This document shows positions 24,717 through 33,376 of a DNA stretch of 64,000 nt, piece after piece. The position numbers and the translations under genes are program-made. The DNA is from Candidatus Devosia phytovorans (GTDB lineage Bacteria > Pseudomonadota > Alphaproteobacteria > Rhizobiales > Devosiaceae). The first letter of the stretch is position 1; each line of letters begins with the position of its first letter. The DNA lies in assembly GCA_029202405.1 (NCBI GenBank), contig CP119312.1:1803001-1867000 (forward strand). Direction: 5' to 3'. Under the pieces are notes generated by a model. That model saw only the letters and a list, made by a program, of their open reading frames with translations. It did not search any database and was not told where the DNA came from.

Positions 24717-25907
24717 ATGACGAATGACAAAAAAAGCGGCAGTGCGCACAAGGCCTCTGTCGAGACATTACTGACCCATCATGGACGCGTGCCTGAGGAC
24801 CAGTTCGGATTCGTGAATACGCCGGTCTATCGCGGATCGACGATCCTGTTCAAAACCCTGGCCGATATCGAAGCGCAGGAGCAGCGTTTCCTTTACGGCC
24901 GCGCCGGCAATCCGACGACGGAATGCGTCGAGGCCGTCGTGACCGAACTGGAAGGCGCCTATCGCACCAGGCTGGTGCCGTCAGGGCTCGCTGCCATCAC
25001 CATTTCGCTGCTGGCCTGCGTCAAGGCGGGTGACGACATCCTGGTCACCGACAGTGCCTACGAACCGGGGCGCTCGTTCAGCGACGGGTTCCTGGCGCGG
25101 ATGGGTGTCACCGTGCGCTATTACGATCCGCGCATCGGGGCGGGGATCAACGCCTTGATACAGCCCAATACGCGGGCCGTGCTGGCCGAGAGCCCCGGCT
25201 CTCTGACCTTCGAGGTGCAGGATCTGCCCGCACTCGCCAAGGCGGCACATGCCAACGGGGCGCGGCTGATCGTCGACAACAGCTGGGCCAGCCCGCTTTA
25301 TCTCAAGCCGCTGGAGCTGGGGGCAGACATCGTTCTGCATGCCGGCACGAAAATGTTCGTGGGCCATTCCGATGCCTTTGCCGGCACGATTTCGACTACG
25401 GAAGAGGCGTGGCGCGACGTCGAGCGGGTGCGGCGCGAACTGGGCTTTTTCACCTCGGGCGACGACGCCTTTCTTGTCGCCCGCGGCTTGCGCACCCTGG
25501 CGATCCGCATGAAGGAGCATCAGGAGCGGGCGCTGGAGATTGCGCGCTGGCTCGAAGAGCAGGACGAGGTTGTGCAGGTGCTGCATCCGGCGCTGCCGAG
25601 CCATCCTGATCATGCGCTGTGGAAGCGCGACTTCTCGGGCTCGGGTAGCCTTTTCGGCGTGTTGCTGCGCCCTGCCCCGCGCGCTTCGGTGGCGGCATTC
25701 CTCGATCACCTGGAACTCTTCTCCATGGGCTATTCCTGGGGCGGGTTTGAAAGTCTCTGCCTGCCGGTGAAGCTGACCCAAAACCGCACGGCCAAGCCGT
25801 GGACTGCGGAAGGCAATCTCTTCCGCCTGCATATCGGGCTCGAAGGCGTGGACGATCTCAAGGCCGACCTGGCGGCAGCGATCAACCGCTACGCAGCGGC
25901 GCGCTGA
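24717..25907 (+). CDS. metC: cystathionine beta-lyase (Cys/Met metabolism PLP enzyme)
   Basis: This 396-residue PLP enzyme of the trans-sulfuration family cleaves cystathionine to homocysteine, pyruvate and ammonia. Visible blocks are YGRAGNPTTE, VPSGLAAITISLLA, IVDNSWASPL and the PLP lysine Lys212 in HAGTKMFVGHSD. ATG 24717 gives the standard start, although the frame is open further upstream. The divergent pairing with aapJQMP is the arrangement known in Rhizobium leguminosarum. Its last 19 bases overlap the convergent PAP2 gene. Confidence 0.9.
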   Translation: MTNDKKSGSAHKASVETLLTHHGRVPEDQFGFVNTPVYRGSTILFKTLADIEAQEQRFLYGRAGNPTTECVEAVVTELEGAYRTRLVPSGLAAITISLLACVKAGDDILVTDSAYEPGRSFSDGFLARMGVTVRYYDPRIGAGINALIQPNTRAVLAESPGSLTFEVQDLPALAKAAHANGARLIVDNSWASPLYLKPLELGADIVLHAGTKMFVGHSDAFAGTISTTEEAWRDVERVRRELGFFTSGDDAFLVARGLRTLAIRMKEHQERALEIARWLEEQDEVVQVLHPALPSHPDHALWKRDFSGSGSLFGVLLRPAPRASVAAFLDHLELFSMGYSWGGFESLCLPVKLTQNRTAKPWTAEGNLFRLHIGLEGVDDLKADLAAAINRYAAAR

Positions 25908-26641
25908 AAGAGGCGTAGCCATGCCTGCCTGAGGTTTGGCAGATCCCGGAAGCGCACGGTGCCATCTGGCCGTTCAGCGAACAGCCAGCGGCGCCGGGCG
26001 AAGAGGTTGCGCATGGCAAAGGCGCCGATGATGCCGACGACATAACCGCCAACGATGTCGGTGGGATAGTGCTGGCCGAGCATGATGCGCGACAGGCCCG
26101 TGGCCAGCGCCAGCAGCAGGACCAGCATGAAGAGGCGCGGCGCGAGGAAACCGACAACGAGCGCGGTGGCCATGGCTGTGGTCGAATGACCAGAGGGAAA
26201 GCTCTGGAAGGTCCAGTCATTGAGCACATAGCGGAAATCGAAGGCGCCGACCTGATCGTAAATGACCGGGCGGCTGCGGCCGATCAGGCGCTTGAGGATA
26301 TTGGTAGCGAGACCGGAGACGCCAATCGTCAGAAAGACGAAAGCTGAAACCTGACACAGTTCCCGGGTCGCGCGGCGCCACAAACCGGCAGGAACCAGGC
26401 GCATGCCAATGACGGTCAGGAGGAAAATGACGAGGCTCAGAATCAGCACGCCATCCGGCAGGCCGAATCTGGTCACGAAGGCATAGGGCGCGCGCCAGAC
26501 CTCGGGTGTTTCGATGGCGCTGCGCGACGCCCAGACATCGAAAAACAGCAAGGCGAAGAGAATCAGGAGTAGTCCCTTGAGGTAGCGCGACCAATTGTCG
26601 TGACAGAGGCCGAGTGGCCAGCGTTTTCTCAAATCCAACAT
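25889..26641 (-). CDS. PAP2-family phosphatase (membrane lipid phosphatase)
   Basis: This 250-residue inner-membrane protein has about six hydrophobic segments. All three PAP2 phosphatase motifs are present: KRLIGRSRP (about residue 116), FPSGHST (about 150) and SRIMLGQHYPTD (about 198). Such enzymes dephosphorylate lipid phosphates such as phosphatidate, undecaprenyl pyrophosphate or lipid A. The substrate cannot be told from sequence. It is convergent with metC, with a short 3' overlap. Confidence 0.85.
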   Translation of the reverse strand: MLDLRKRWPLGLCHDNWSRYLKGLLLILFALLFFDVWASRSAIETPEVWRAPYAFVTRFGLPDGVLILSLVIFLLTVIGMRLVPAGLWRRATRELCQVSAFVFLTIGVSGLATNILKRLIGRSRPVIYDQVGAFDFRYVLNDWTFQSFPSGHSTTAMATALVVGFLAPRLFMLVLLLALATGLSRIMLGQHYPTDIVGGYVVGIIGAFAMRNLFARRRWLFAERPDGTVRFRDLPNLRQAWLRLFQRAAA

Positions 26642-26745
26642 CTGTCCTGGCCCCCGCCGGAGAATGCATTGCGGGGATAGTTGATAAGCTGATGTTGTGA
26701 CACTTGCTCAAAGCCGCCGAACAGGCTAACGGAGTGCGGCGATCT

Positions 26746-26822
26746 CGGAGTGTAGCTCAGCCTGGTAGAGCACCGGTTTTGGGAACCGGGGGTCCAAAGT
26801 TCGAATCTTTGTACTCCGACCA
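26746..26822 (+). tRNA. tRNA-Pro (TGG)
   Basis: A full 77-base cloverleaf is visible with acceptor CGGAGTG/TACTCCG, D-arm AGCTCAGCCTGGTAGAGC, anticodon loop TTTGGGA (anticodon TGG) and T-arm AGTTCGAATCT. CCA is encoded. Confidence 0.97.
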
Positions 26823-26863
26823 TCGCCTTTGAAGCGTTTAGCGCATCGTGTTGAGGACTGTGC

Positions 26864-27169
26864 ATGACCGCCCGTATCTACCGCCCGGCTCGTAACGCCA
26901 TGCAGTCGGGCAAAGGGAAATCGAAAAGCTGGGTGCTGGTGCACGAGCTTGCCGAGTCCAAGTCGATCGATCCGCTGATGGGCTATACGACCTCGGGTGA
27001 CACCCGCCAGCAGGTTCGCTTGAGCTTCGACACCCAGGAAGAAGCCGAAGCCTATGCGCAGAAGAACGGCATCGCCTATTCGGTGCAGCCAGCGCATGAT
27101 GCCACACCAAAGAAGGTGAGCTATCCGGATAATTTCCGGCATGACCGCAAGACGCCCTGGACGCATTAG
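26864..27169 (+). CDS. NDUFS4-like complex I accessory subunit
   Basis: This 101-residue protein matches the ETC_C1_NDUFS4 family, the 18-kDa accessory subunit of respiratory complex I found in alphaproteobacteria and mitochondria. Family segments are ARIYRPARNAMQSGKGKSKSWVLVHE, MGYTTSGDTRQQVRLSFDTQEEAEAYAQKNGI and the terminal YPDNFRHDRKTPWTH. It acts at the cytoplasmic arm of NADH dehydrogenase. It stands alone, just after tRNA-Pro, with a hairpin terminator downstream. Confidence 0.92.
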   Translation: MTARIYRPARNAMQSGKGKSKSWVLVHELAESKSIDPLMGYTTSGDTRQQVRLSFDTQEEAEAYAQKNGIAYSVQPAHDATPKKVSYPDNFRHDRKTPWTH

Positions 27170-27193
27170 GCCAGCTTCAGACCGAGATTTAAC

Positions 27194-27221
27194 AAAGCGC
27201 CGCAAGAAATTGTGGCGCTTT
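27194..27221 (+). terminator. terminator after the NDUFS4-like gene
   Basis: An 8-bp stem AAAGCGCC/GGCGCTTT with a 12-base loop is followed by TGCTTTT. It lies shortly before the ribosome site of the TauE-type gene. Confidence 0.6.
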
Positions 27222-27240
27222 TGCTTTTGGAGGAAAGCGT

Positions 27241-27984
27241 ATGGATGGAGGGCTACTGATTATTCTGCTGGGCGCGGTCGCCGCCGGCTTCGCGCAGGGC
27301 GTCTCGGGTTTTGCCTTTTCGCTGGTGGCGCTGTCGATCTGGGCCTGGGCGGTGGAACCGCAGATGGCGGCGCCGATGTCGGTGTTCGGGGCACTGGTCG
27401 GGCAGTTGGTCGCCCTGCCCTGGGTGTGGCGCGGCTTTGACATTCGCAAGCTGTGGCCGCTGGTGATTGGCGGATTGATCGGCGTGCCGCTGGGTGCGCT
27501 GCTGTTGCATTGGCTCGATCCGACGGTGTTCAAATTCGCACTCGGGCTGTTCCTGCTGCTCTATTGCCCGCTGATGCTGGTGCTGCCGGCCGACTTCACC
27601 TTCCGCCATGGTGGCCGGGTGGCTGACGGGTTTTCGGGCTTTGCCGGTGGTGTGCTGGGTGGTCTGGCCGGGATTTCCGGGCCGGTGCCGACGCTCTGGA
27701 CGACGCTTCGTGGCTGGGACAAGGATACGCAGCGCGGCGTCCTGCAGGCGTTCAACATCGCCATGCATGTGGCGACACTGACGGCCTATGTGCTGGCGGG
27801 GTCGATCACGAACGAGGTGCTGGTGATGTTTGCCTGGATCACGCCGGCGCTGATGATCCCGGCTGTGCTTGGCGTACTGCTGTTCCGGCGGCTGGCAACG
27901 AGGACCTTCCGCCGGCTGATTCTGGTGCTGCTGCTTATCTCGGGGTTAACCCTGGTCTGGGGCAGCCTGACGCAGTGGCTCTAG
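27241..27984 (+). CDS. TSUP-family permease (TauE/SafE type)
   Basis: This 247-residue inner-membrane protein has about 7-8 hydrophobic segments. It opens with the family pattern LLIILLGAVAAGFAQGVSGFAFSLVALSIWAW and has a mid-protein repeat GFAGGVLGGLAGISGPVPTLW, typical of the sulfite exporter TauE/SafE family. Members export or import sulfur oxyanions or organosulfonates. The substrate here is unknown. The ATG has a TTGGAGGAAAG ribosome site. It is followed 54 bases later by the GumN gene. Confidence 0.85.
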   Translation: MDGGLLIILLGAVAAGFAQGVSGFAFSLVALSIWAWAVEPQMAAPMSVFGALVGQLVALPWVWRGFDIRKLWPLVIGGLIGVPLGALLLHWLDPTVFKFALGLFLLLYCPLMLVLPADFTFRHGGRVADGFSGFAGGVLGGLAGISGPVPTLWTTLRGWDKDTQRGVLQAFNIAMHVATLTAYVLAGSITNEVLVMFAWITPALMIPAVLGVLLFRRLATRTFRRLILVLLLISGLTLVWGSLTQWL

Positions 27985-28038
27985 CGATTTGCGTTCGCTA
28001 CCCTATCTGAGAGGATAGACGACAGAGAGGATATGCCG

Positions 28039-28905
28039 ATGAAGCTCAGCCCCCGCTGCCTGATCCCTGCCCTTGCGGCGCTTGGCCTGGCCAGTCCGGC
28101 CCTTGCGGCGCCGGGGTTGTGGGAGGTGCGCGACCAGGACAGTGTCCTGTGGATTTTCGGGTCATTCCACATTCTTCCCGAAGGGCTGGAGTGGCGGACC
28201 GAGCTGTTCGACACCATTCTCGCGGATGCAGACAAAGTGGTGTTCGAGGCCGATGTCGGACCACAAGCCATGGCCGCCGTTGGCGGCGCAGCCTTTGCGC
28301 GGGGCATTTATGTCGACGGGACGCTGCTGACCGACGTGATCGGGGACGACCTCGAGGTGCAGTTGCGGGACTATGCCGGCGAAGTCGGCCTGCAGCTGGG
28401 GCCAATCCTGGCGATGAAGCCCTGGATGGCGACCAATACGCTCAGCGTCGCGGCGCTGGCCGCCGAGGGGTATAACGAGCAGGGCGTCGAACTTCTGCTT
28501 CAGCCGGAGATCGAACGGGATCGCCTCGTCTTTCTCGAAACGGGCAAACAGCAGCTCGACGTTCTGGCCGGCGCGCCTGAGGAGGAGCAGGTGGCCATGC
28601 TGCAGTCCACGCTGGACGAGATGCACACGCTGCCCAAGGTGATGACCAAGATGCTGGATCACTGGTCGGCCGGCACGGCAGACCTGCTGGCGGATATGTT
28701 CCTGATGGAAATGGGGGGCTTTGAAACGGCCTTCATGGACCGGCTAATCTACGACCGGAACAGGAACTGGATCCCGCCGCTGGAGGCTATGCTCGAGGAG
28801 AACCAGAACAATCTGGTGATCGTGGGCGCGGCGCATCTGGTGGGCGACGATAGCGTGCTCGATCTGCTGGAGAAGGCGGGTTACACGGTCGAACGCGTGC
28901 AATGA
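28039..28905 (+). CDS. TraB/GumN-family protein, exported
   Basis: This 288-residue protein has a signal peptide of about 24 residues ending in PALAA. It shows the two hallmarks of the TraB/GumN family: an N-terminal GSFHILPEG motif and a C-terminal NLVIVGAAHLVGDDSVLDLLEKAGYTVER block. Related proteins are membrane-anchored metalloproteases in eukaryotes, while bacterial GumN roles are unclear. ATG 28033 and ATG 28039 are both possible. The latter has better spacing from GAGAGG. Its stop codon overlaps the T run of a terminator that serves the opposite strand. Confidence 0.82.
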   Translation: MKLSPRCLIPALAALGLASPALAAPGLWEVRDQDSVLWIFGSFHILPEGLEWRTELFDTILADADKVVFEADVGPQAMAAVGGAAFARGIYVDGTLLTDVIGDDLEVQLRDYAGEVGLQLGPILAMKPWMATNTLSVAALAAEGYNEQGVELLLQPEIERDRLVFLETGKQQLDVLAGAPEEEQVAMLQSTLDEMHTLPKVMTKMLDHWSAGTADLLADMFLMEMGGFETAFMDRLIYDRNRNWIPPLEAMLEENQNNLVIVGAAHLVGDDSVLDLLEKAGYTVERVQ

Positions 28906-28928
28906 AAAAAGGCGCCAGATTGGGCGCC
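28905..28928 (-). terminator. intrinsic terminator of the sugar catabolic operon
   Basis: On the minus strand a GGCGCC/GGCGCC stem with a 6-base loop is followed by TTTTTT. It lies 27 bases below the last gene of the operon. Confidence 0.8.
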
Positions 28929-28954
28929 CCTCTCGAATCTTGACCGTGTAACGA

Positions 28955-30112
28955 TCAGACGTCGCTGAGTTTTGTCCACTTGCTGTCGTTCTGGCTCGAC
29001 TGGACGGAGGCCATGATGAACTGCATGCCTTCGACCCCGTCGGCCAGCGAAGGCAACAGGCCCTCATAGTCGGCACCTTGGCCGCGGATGACTGCAGCGA
29101 ACTGGCTGTAGAGCGTGGCGAAGGCTTCGAGATACCCTTCGGGGTGGCCCGAGGGGATGCGGATGTTCATGGTAGAAGCCGGCGAGCCGGTGATCGAGCC
29201 GCCGCGGGTCAGCAATTGCTTGGGTTTGCCGAATTCGGTGAACCACATGTAGTTGGGATTGTCCTGGCGCCATTCCAAACCGGCTTTTTCGCCATAGACG
29301 CGCAGCTGCAGGCCATTCTCGCAACCGACGGCGACCTGGCTGGCCCAGAGCATGCCCTTGGCGCCGTTAGCGAAGCGCAGCATGATGTTGACGTTGTCGT
29401 CGAGACGGCGGCCGGGCACGAAGCTGGTCAGGTCGGCGGAAACAGAGTCGGTTTCCAGCCCAGTCACGAAGCGCAACAGGTTATAGGCATGGGTGCCGAT
29501 GTCACCAATGGCGCCACCGGCGCCTGAGCGGGCCGGATCGGTGCGCCATTCGGCGCCGGGCGCATTGCCGGCCTGTTCGACGGGCTCGGCCAGCCAGTCC
29601 TGCGGATATTCGGCCTGAACGACACGGATCTTGCCCAAGGCGCCGGAGGCGACCAGTTCGCGGGCCTGACGGATCAGTGGATAGCCCGTGTAATTGTGGG
29701 TCAGAAGGAATTTGGCGCCATTCTTGGGCTTGATCTCGGCCAGTTTGCGGGCGTCTTCAATCGTCGAGGTGATCGGCTTGTCACAGATGACGTGGATGCC
29801 GGCTTCGAGGAAGGCCTTGGCCGGGCCGTAGTGCATGTGGTTGGGCGTGACGATTGAAACCGCCTGGATGCCGTCGGGGCGGTCCGCTTCTGCCCGGGCC
29901 ATCTCCTCATAGGAAGTATAGATCCGGTCTTCAGCGAGCCCGAGATTGCGTCCCGACTCCTTGGCCACTTCGGGGCGGGACGAGAGGGCACCAGCCACCA
30001 ATTCATAGTCACCGTCGATACGGGAGGCGACGCGGTGAACATAGCCGATGAAGGCTCCGGTGCCGCCGCCGACCATGCCGAGGCGAATGCGCTTTGCGCC
30101 GTTTTCAGCCAT
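28955..30112 (-). CDS. Gfo/Idh/MocA-family oxidoreductase A
   Basis: This 385-residue NAD(P)-dependent sugar oxidoreductase has the Rossmann motif RLGMVGGGTGAFIGYVHR. It has the family motif VICDKPITST near residue 112, in which Asp replaces the usual Glu of EKP, and the C-terminal-domain segment GGAIGDIGTHAYNLLRFVTG. It is the last gene of a carbohydrate operon and follows an isomerase gene by 13 bases. Related enzymes oxidise sugars, inositols or glycosides, often at C3. The substrate is unknown. Confidence 0.85.
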   Translation of the reverse strand: MAENGAKRIRLGMVGGGTGAFIGYVHRVASRIDGDYELVAGALSSRPEVAKESGRNLGLAEDRIYTSYEEMARAEADRPDGIQAVSIVTPNHMHYGPAKAFLEAGIHVICDKPITSTIEDARKLAEIKPKNGAKFLLTHNYTGYPLIRQARELVASGALGKIRVVQAEYPQDWLAEPVEQAGNAPGAEWRTDPARSGAGGAIGDIGTHAYNLLRFVTGLETDSVSADLTSFVPGRRLDDNVNIMLRFANGAKGMLWASQVAVGCENGLQLRVYGEKAGLEWRQDNPNYMWFTEFGKPKQLLTRGGSITGSPASTMNIRIPSGHPEGYLEAFATLYSQFAAVIRGQGADYEGLLPSLADGVEGMQFIMASVQSSQNDSKWTKLSDV

Positions 30113-30125
30113 TTTCGTCTTGCTC

Positions 30126-31181
30126 CTAGTTCAGTCCGAGAATTTTGCGGTTGGCAGCGCTGTCGGTGCCCGAGGCAGCGAAATCGTCGAACGCTTTTTC
30201 CGTTACGCGGATGATGTGGTTCTTGATGAACTCGGCGCCTTCGCGCGCGCCATCTTCGGGATGCTTGATAGCACATTCCCATTCGAGGACGGCCCAGCCA
30301 GCGAAATCATACTGCGCCATCTTGGAGAAGATCGAAGCGAAATCGACCTGGCCATCGCCCAGCGAACGGAAGCGCCCTGCCCGGTTGATCCAGCTCTGGT
30401 AGCCGCCATAGACGCCCTGGCGTCCGGTCGGATTGAACTCGGCATCCTTGACGTGGAACATCTTGATCCGCTCGTGGTAGATGTCGATGTAGTCGAGATA
30501 GTCGAGCTGCTGCAGCACGAAATGGCTCGGGTCATAGAGCAGGTTGGCGCGCGGGTGGTTCTTCACCTTATCGAGGAACATCTCGAAGGTTTCGCCATCG
30601 TGCAAGTCTTCGCCCGGATGGATTTCGTAGCAGACGTCGACGCCGGCCTCGTCGAAGGCATTGAGGATCGGTGTCCAGCGGCGAGCCAACTCGTCAAAAG
30701 CCTCATCGACCAGACCGGCCGGACGCTGCGGGAACGGATAGAGGAATGGCCAGGCCAGCGCGCCCGAGAAGGTCGCGTGTTCGGTCAGGCCGAAATTCTT
30801 CGAGGCCTGGGCGGCCCACAGCATCTGCTGCACAGCCCATTCCTGGCGCGCCTGCGCATTGGCATGCACTTCCTTGGGGGCAAAGCCGTCGAGCAGGGTG
30901 TCATACACCGGATGGGCAGCGACGAGATGGCCCTGGAGATGGGTCGAGAGCTCGGTGATCTGGATGCCATGCCTGGCGGCGACGCCGGCGATTTCGTCGG
31001 CATAGGTCTTGGAGGTTGCGGCCTTTTCGAGGTCGAACATGGCGCCGACACCGGTCGGAACCTGCACCCCCTTGTAGCCAAGGCCGGCGGCCCAGCCACA
31101 GATGGAATCGAAGGAATTGAACGGCGCCGTGTCGCCAGCAAACTGTGCCAGGAAAATGGCCGGGCCCTTGATGGTCCGCAT
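30126..31181 (-). CDS. sugar phosphate isomerase/epimerase (TIM-barrel) A
   Basis: This 351-residue AP-endonuclease-2-fold protein shows probable metal ligands in VCYEIHPGEDLHDGETF (Glu), LLYDPSHFVLQQLDYLDYIDIYHERIKMFHVKDAEF (Asp/His) and AVLEWECAIK (Glu). It is larger than IolE/IolI (about 275-300 residues). GGAGAG precedes the ATG. It sits directly before Gfo/Idh/MocA enzyme A, so the two probably act in series on one keto-sugar. Epimerase, isomerase and glycoside-cleaving roles are all possible in this superfamily. Confidence 0.82.
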   Translation of the reverse strand: MRTIKGPAIFLAQFAGDTAPFNSFDSICGWAAGLGYKGVQVPTGVGAMFDLEKAATSKTYADEIAGVAARHGIQITELSTHLQGHLVAAHPVYDTLLDGFAPKEVHANAQARQEWAVQQMLWAAQASKNFGLTEHATFSGALAWPFLYPFPQRPAGLVDEAFDELARRWTPILNAFDEAGVDVCYEIHPGEDLHDGETFEMFLDKVKNHPRANLLYDPSHFVLQQLDYLDYIDIYHERIKMFHVKDAEFNPTGRQGVYGGYQSWINRAGRFRSLGDGQVDFASIFSKMAQYDFAGWAVLEWECAIKHPEDGAREGAEFIKNHIIRVTEKAFDDFAASGTDSAANRKILGLN

Positions 31182-31231
31182 GAAATCTCTCCTCTAACAG
31201 GGCGTCGAGGCCCAATTTCTCGTTGTAACAG

Positions 31232-31263
31232 CAGACAGGCGGCGGATGGCCGCCGCCTGTCTG
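31232..31263. other. perfect 14-bp intercistronic hairpin
   Basis: The arms 31232-31245 and 31250-31263 are perfectly complementary with a 4-base loop. It lies between oxidoreductase B and isomerase A in the operon. The T run is on the plus-strand side, so for the operon it is more likely an RNA-stabilising or processing structure than a terminator. Confidence 0.6.
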
Positions 31264-31323
31264 TTTTGTCTGACACTCAATGTTGACCGGCTGGTTATGC
31301 CTGTCAACGAGGTACGCCCATCA

Positions 31324-32463
31324 TTACTTGAGCAGGGCAGCCGCGTCGGCCGGCGTCAGGGCCAGCGGGCGCTCACAGGTGGTCGACAGGGTCAGGACCT
31401 GACCACTTTCACCGGCCTTGAGCAGGCTCGTCATCACGTCCACGGCATGGAGCGCCACGTCGAGACCACAACGGGCCTTATAGCCACCTTCGATGGAGGC
31501 CATCATGTCGGCGAGACCTGCCGTGCGATAATTGGCGCGCGGGTTTTCGCCATCGGCATCCTGGTTGATCTTGCCGAAGGGGTGATCCCAAGGCTCGACC
31601 TTGGTCTTGGTGCCGGCAATGTCGGTAGTCACCAGATCGCCGCCGAAGAAGTTGGGATCGGGAACGTAGAGCGAGCCGTCGGTGCCATAGAGCTCGATAT
31701 TATGGTGGCCGTGGCTGGCCACGTCCCAACTGGCGCCGATGGTGATGATGGCGCCGGAGTGGAATTCCAGAATGCCGTGGATGGTCGTCGGCGTGCCGAC
31801 CTTGACGAAAGTGCCCTTGTAGGGGCCTTCCGCGGTCACTTCGCGCTCGGTGCGGGCCATGTTGGTGAAAGCGGAGACGCGCTTGACTGGGCCGAGCAGG
31901 TGGATCAGGTCAGCGACATAATAGGGTCCGATATCGAGGATCGGGCCGGCGCCCACCTGGAAGAAGAAGTCCGGGTTGGGATGCCAGTGCTCCATGCCGC
32001 GGCTCATGACGTGAGTAGTGCCGCTCATAATCTTGCCGAGCTTGCCACTATCGATGATGTCGCGGGCCTGCTGGTGTGCACCACCGAGGAAAGTATCGGG
32101 AGCGGACCCGACCTGCAGGCCGCGGTCGTCGGCCGCCTTCTTGAGAGCCATGCCCTCTTCAAGGGTCAACACGAAGGGCTTTTCGGAATAGGCGTGCTTG
32201 CCGGACGAGACGATATCCATCGACACCGAATAGTGGGTCGCGGGGATCGTCAGGTTGACGATGATGTCGAGCTCGCTGTTCTTGAGCAGTTCATCGGGGG
32301 TCTGCGCAGCAACGCCGAATTCTTCGGCGCGCTTCTGGGCGGCGGCCGGAAGAATGTCGGCAACGGCGCGAACTTCGAGGCCCTTGAACAGCGGCGCGAG
32401 CTTGAGATAGGCGCTGGAGATATTGCCGGCACCCATGATGCCGACGCCATAGGTCTTTGCCAT
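31324..32463 (-). CDS. Gfo/Idh/MocA-family oxidoreductase B
   Basis: This 379-residue NAD(P)-dependent sugar oxidoreductase has the N-terminal motif YGVGIMGAGNISSAYLK, the EKP motif in HAYSEKPFVLT near residue 96 and the catalytic-domain block AGPILDIGPYYVADLIHLLG. ATG 32463 is chosen over TTG/ATG codons further upstream because it follows GGAAG closely and gives a standard start. It begins 5 bases after the stop of isomerase B, so the two are coupled. It shows only the general family resemblance to oxidoreductase A. Confidence 0.86.
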   Translation of the reverse strand: MAKTYGVGIMGAGNISSAYLKLAPLFKGLEVRAVADILPAAAQKRAEEFGVAAQTPDELLKNSELDIIVNLTIPATHYSVSMDIVSSGKHAYSEKPFVLTLEEGMALKKAADDRGLQVGSAPDTFLGGAHQQARDIIDSGKLGKIMSGTTHVMSRGMEHWHPNPDFFFQVGAGPILDIGPYYVADLIHLLGPVKRVSAFTNMARTEREVTAEGPYKGTFVKVGTPTTIHGILEFHSGAIITIGASWDVASHGHHNIELYGTDGSLYVPDPNFFGGDLVTTDIAGTKTKVEPWDHPFGKINQDADGENPRANYRTAGLADMMASIEGGYKARCGLDVALHAVDVMTSLLKAGESGQVLTLSTTCERPLALTPADAAALLK

Positions 32464-32468
32464 TTGGA

Positions 32469-33218
32469 TTACTTCCACTTGCTGGCGGTTGCGATCGAGC
32501 GCGTGGCGAAACGCACTTCGTCAGAAGGCTTGTCGTGTTCGGCGACGAAATATTCTGCCTTTGTCTTGGCCTGGACCTTGCCGATCAGATTGTCCCAGTC
32601 GAGCGTGCCGTGGCCGACATCGGCCCAGCCGTCTTCATCAAGGTTCTCGCCGACGGGGGCGATATCCTTGACGTGGACAGCGGTGATGCGGCTGCCATAG
32701 CGGTCGAACCAGGCGATCGGATCGGCTTTGCCGCGCACGACCCAGGCGACGTCGCATTCCCATTCGATATCAGGCGCGGTCTCGAGGATGATTTCCATCG
32801 GCGTGCGTCCCGACGTGGTCGGCACAAACTCGAAATCGTGGTTGTGCCAGCCGAAAGCATACCCGTGCTTCTTGTAGGTCTCGGCGTGGCCGGCTAGCGT
32901 CTCCGCCAGTTCGAGCCACTTGGATTCGTCATCGCTGCGGCCCTCGGGGCCGATATGGGGCACGATGATCTTCTTGATGCCGAGCGTTTCGGCGGTCTTG
33001 AGGGTGGTCGAAACGTCGGCGGCCTGGGCCGGACCGAAATGGCCGGTCGGCATGGAGAGACCGTTCTTCTTCAGCGTTGCCGCCAGTGCTGCTGGGTCAT
33101 CATAGAGGCCGCCGAAGCCCTCGACCTGAGTGTAGCCAAGCGAACCAAGCTTGGCGAGAAACTCTTCCTGATTGGGGTAGTTGCGGGCGCTGTAAAGCTG
33201 GAATGACAGGACGGTCAT
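32469..33218 (-). CDS. sugar phosphate isomerase/epimerase (TIM-barrel) B
   Basis: This 249-residue protein of the AP-endonuclease-2 fold carries FGWHNHDFEFVP (His/Glu region near residue 120), DIEWECDVAWVVRGKADP (Asp), ITAVHVKDIAP (His) and YFVAEHDKPSD (Glu), the usual four-ligand metal site. It is co-translated with oxidoreductase B and lies below the ABC importer genes. It probably isomerises, epimerises or cleaves a keto-sugar formed by the adjacent dehydrogenase. Confidence 0.83.
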   Translation of the reverse strand: MTVLSFQLYSARNYPNQEEFLAKLGSLGYTQVEGFGGLYDDPAALAATLKKNGLSMPTGHFGPAQAADVSTTLKTAETLGIKKIIVPHIGPEGRSDDESKWLELAETLAGHAETYKKHGYAFGWHNHDFEFVPTTSGRTPMEIILETAPDIEWECDVAWVVRGKADPIAWFDRYGSRITAVHVKDIAPVGENLDEDGWADVGHGTLDWDNLIGKVQAKTKAEYFVAEHDKPSDEVRFATRSIATASKWK

Positions 33219-33376
33219 TTAGGCCTCTTCAATGTGTTAGATTAGGTGGTTGCGTTGGGATGGCAGCGTTTTAGCGGGGTGGAAACGTGCTGGTCGCCGC
33301 CTGCGGGCATCTGGAATGGTAGAAAGGTAATGTCGGCCGGCGAACAGAGCAGCGCCCTGCCCGCCGACCCTGCCAA

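Noticed and set aside
31232..31263. The 14-bp hairpin as the operon terminator
   Set aside because: Its T run faces the other strand, and two co-directional operon genes continue after it. The true terminator is at 28905-28928.
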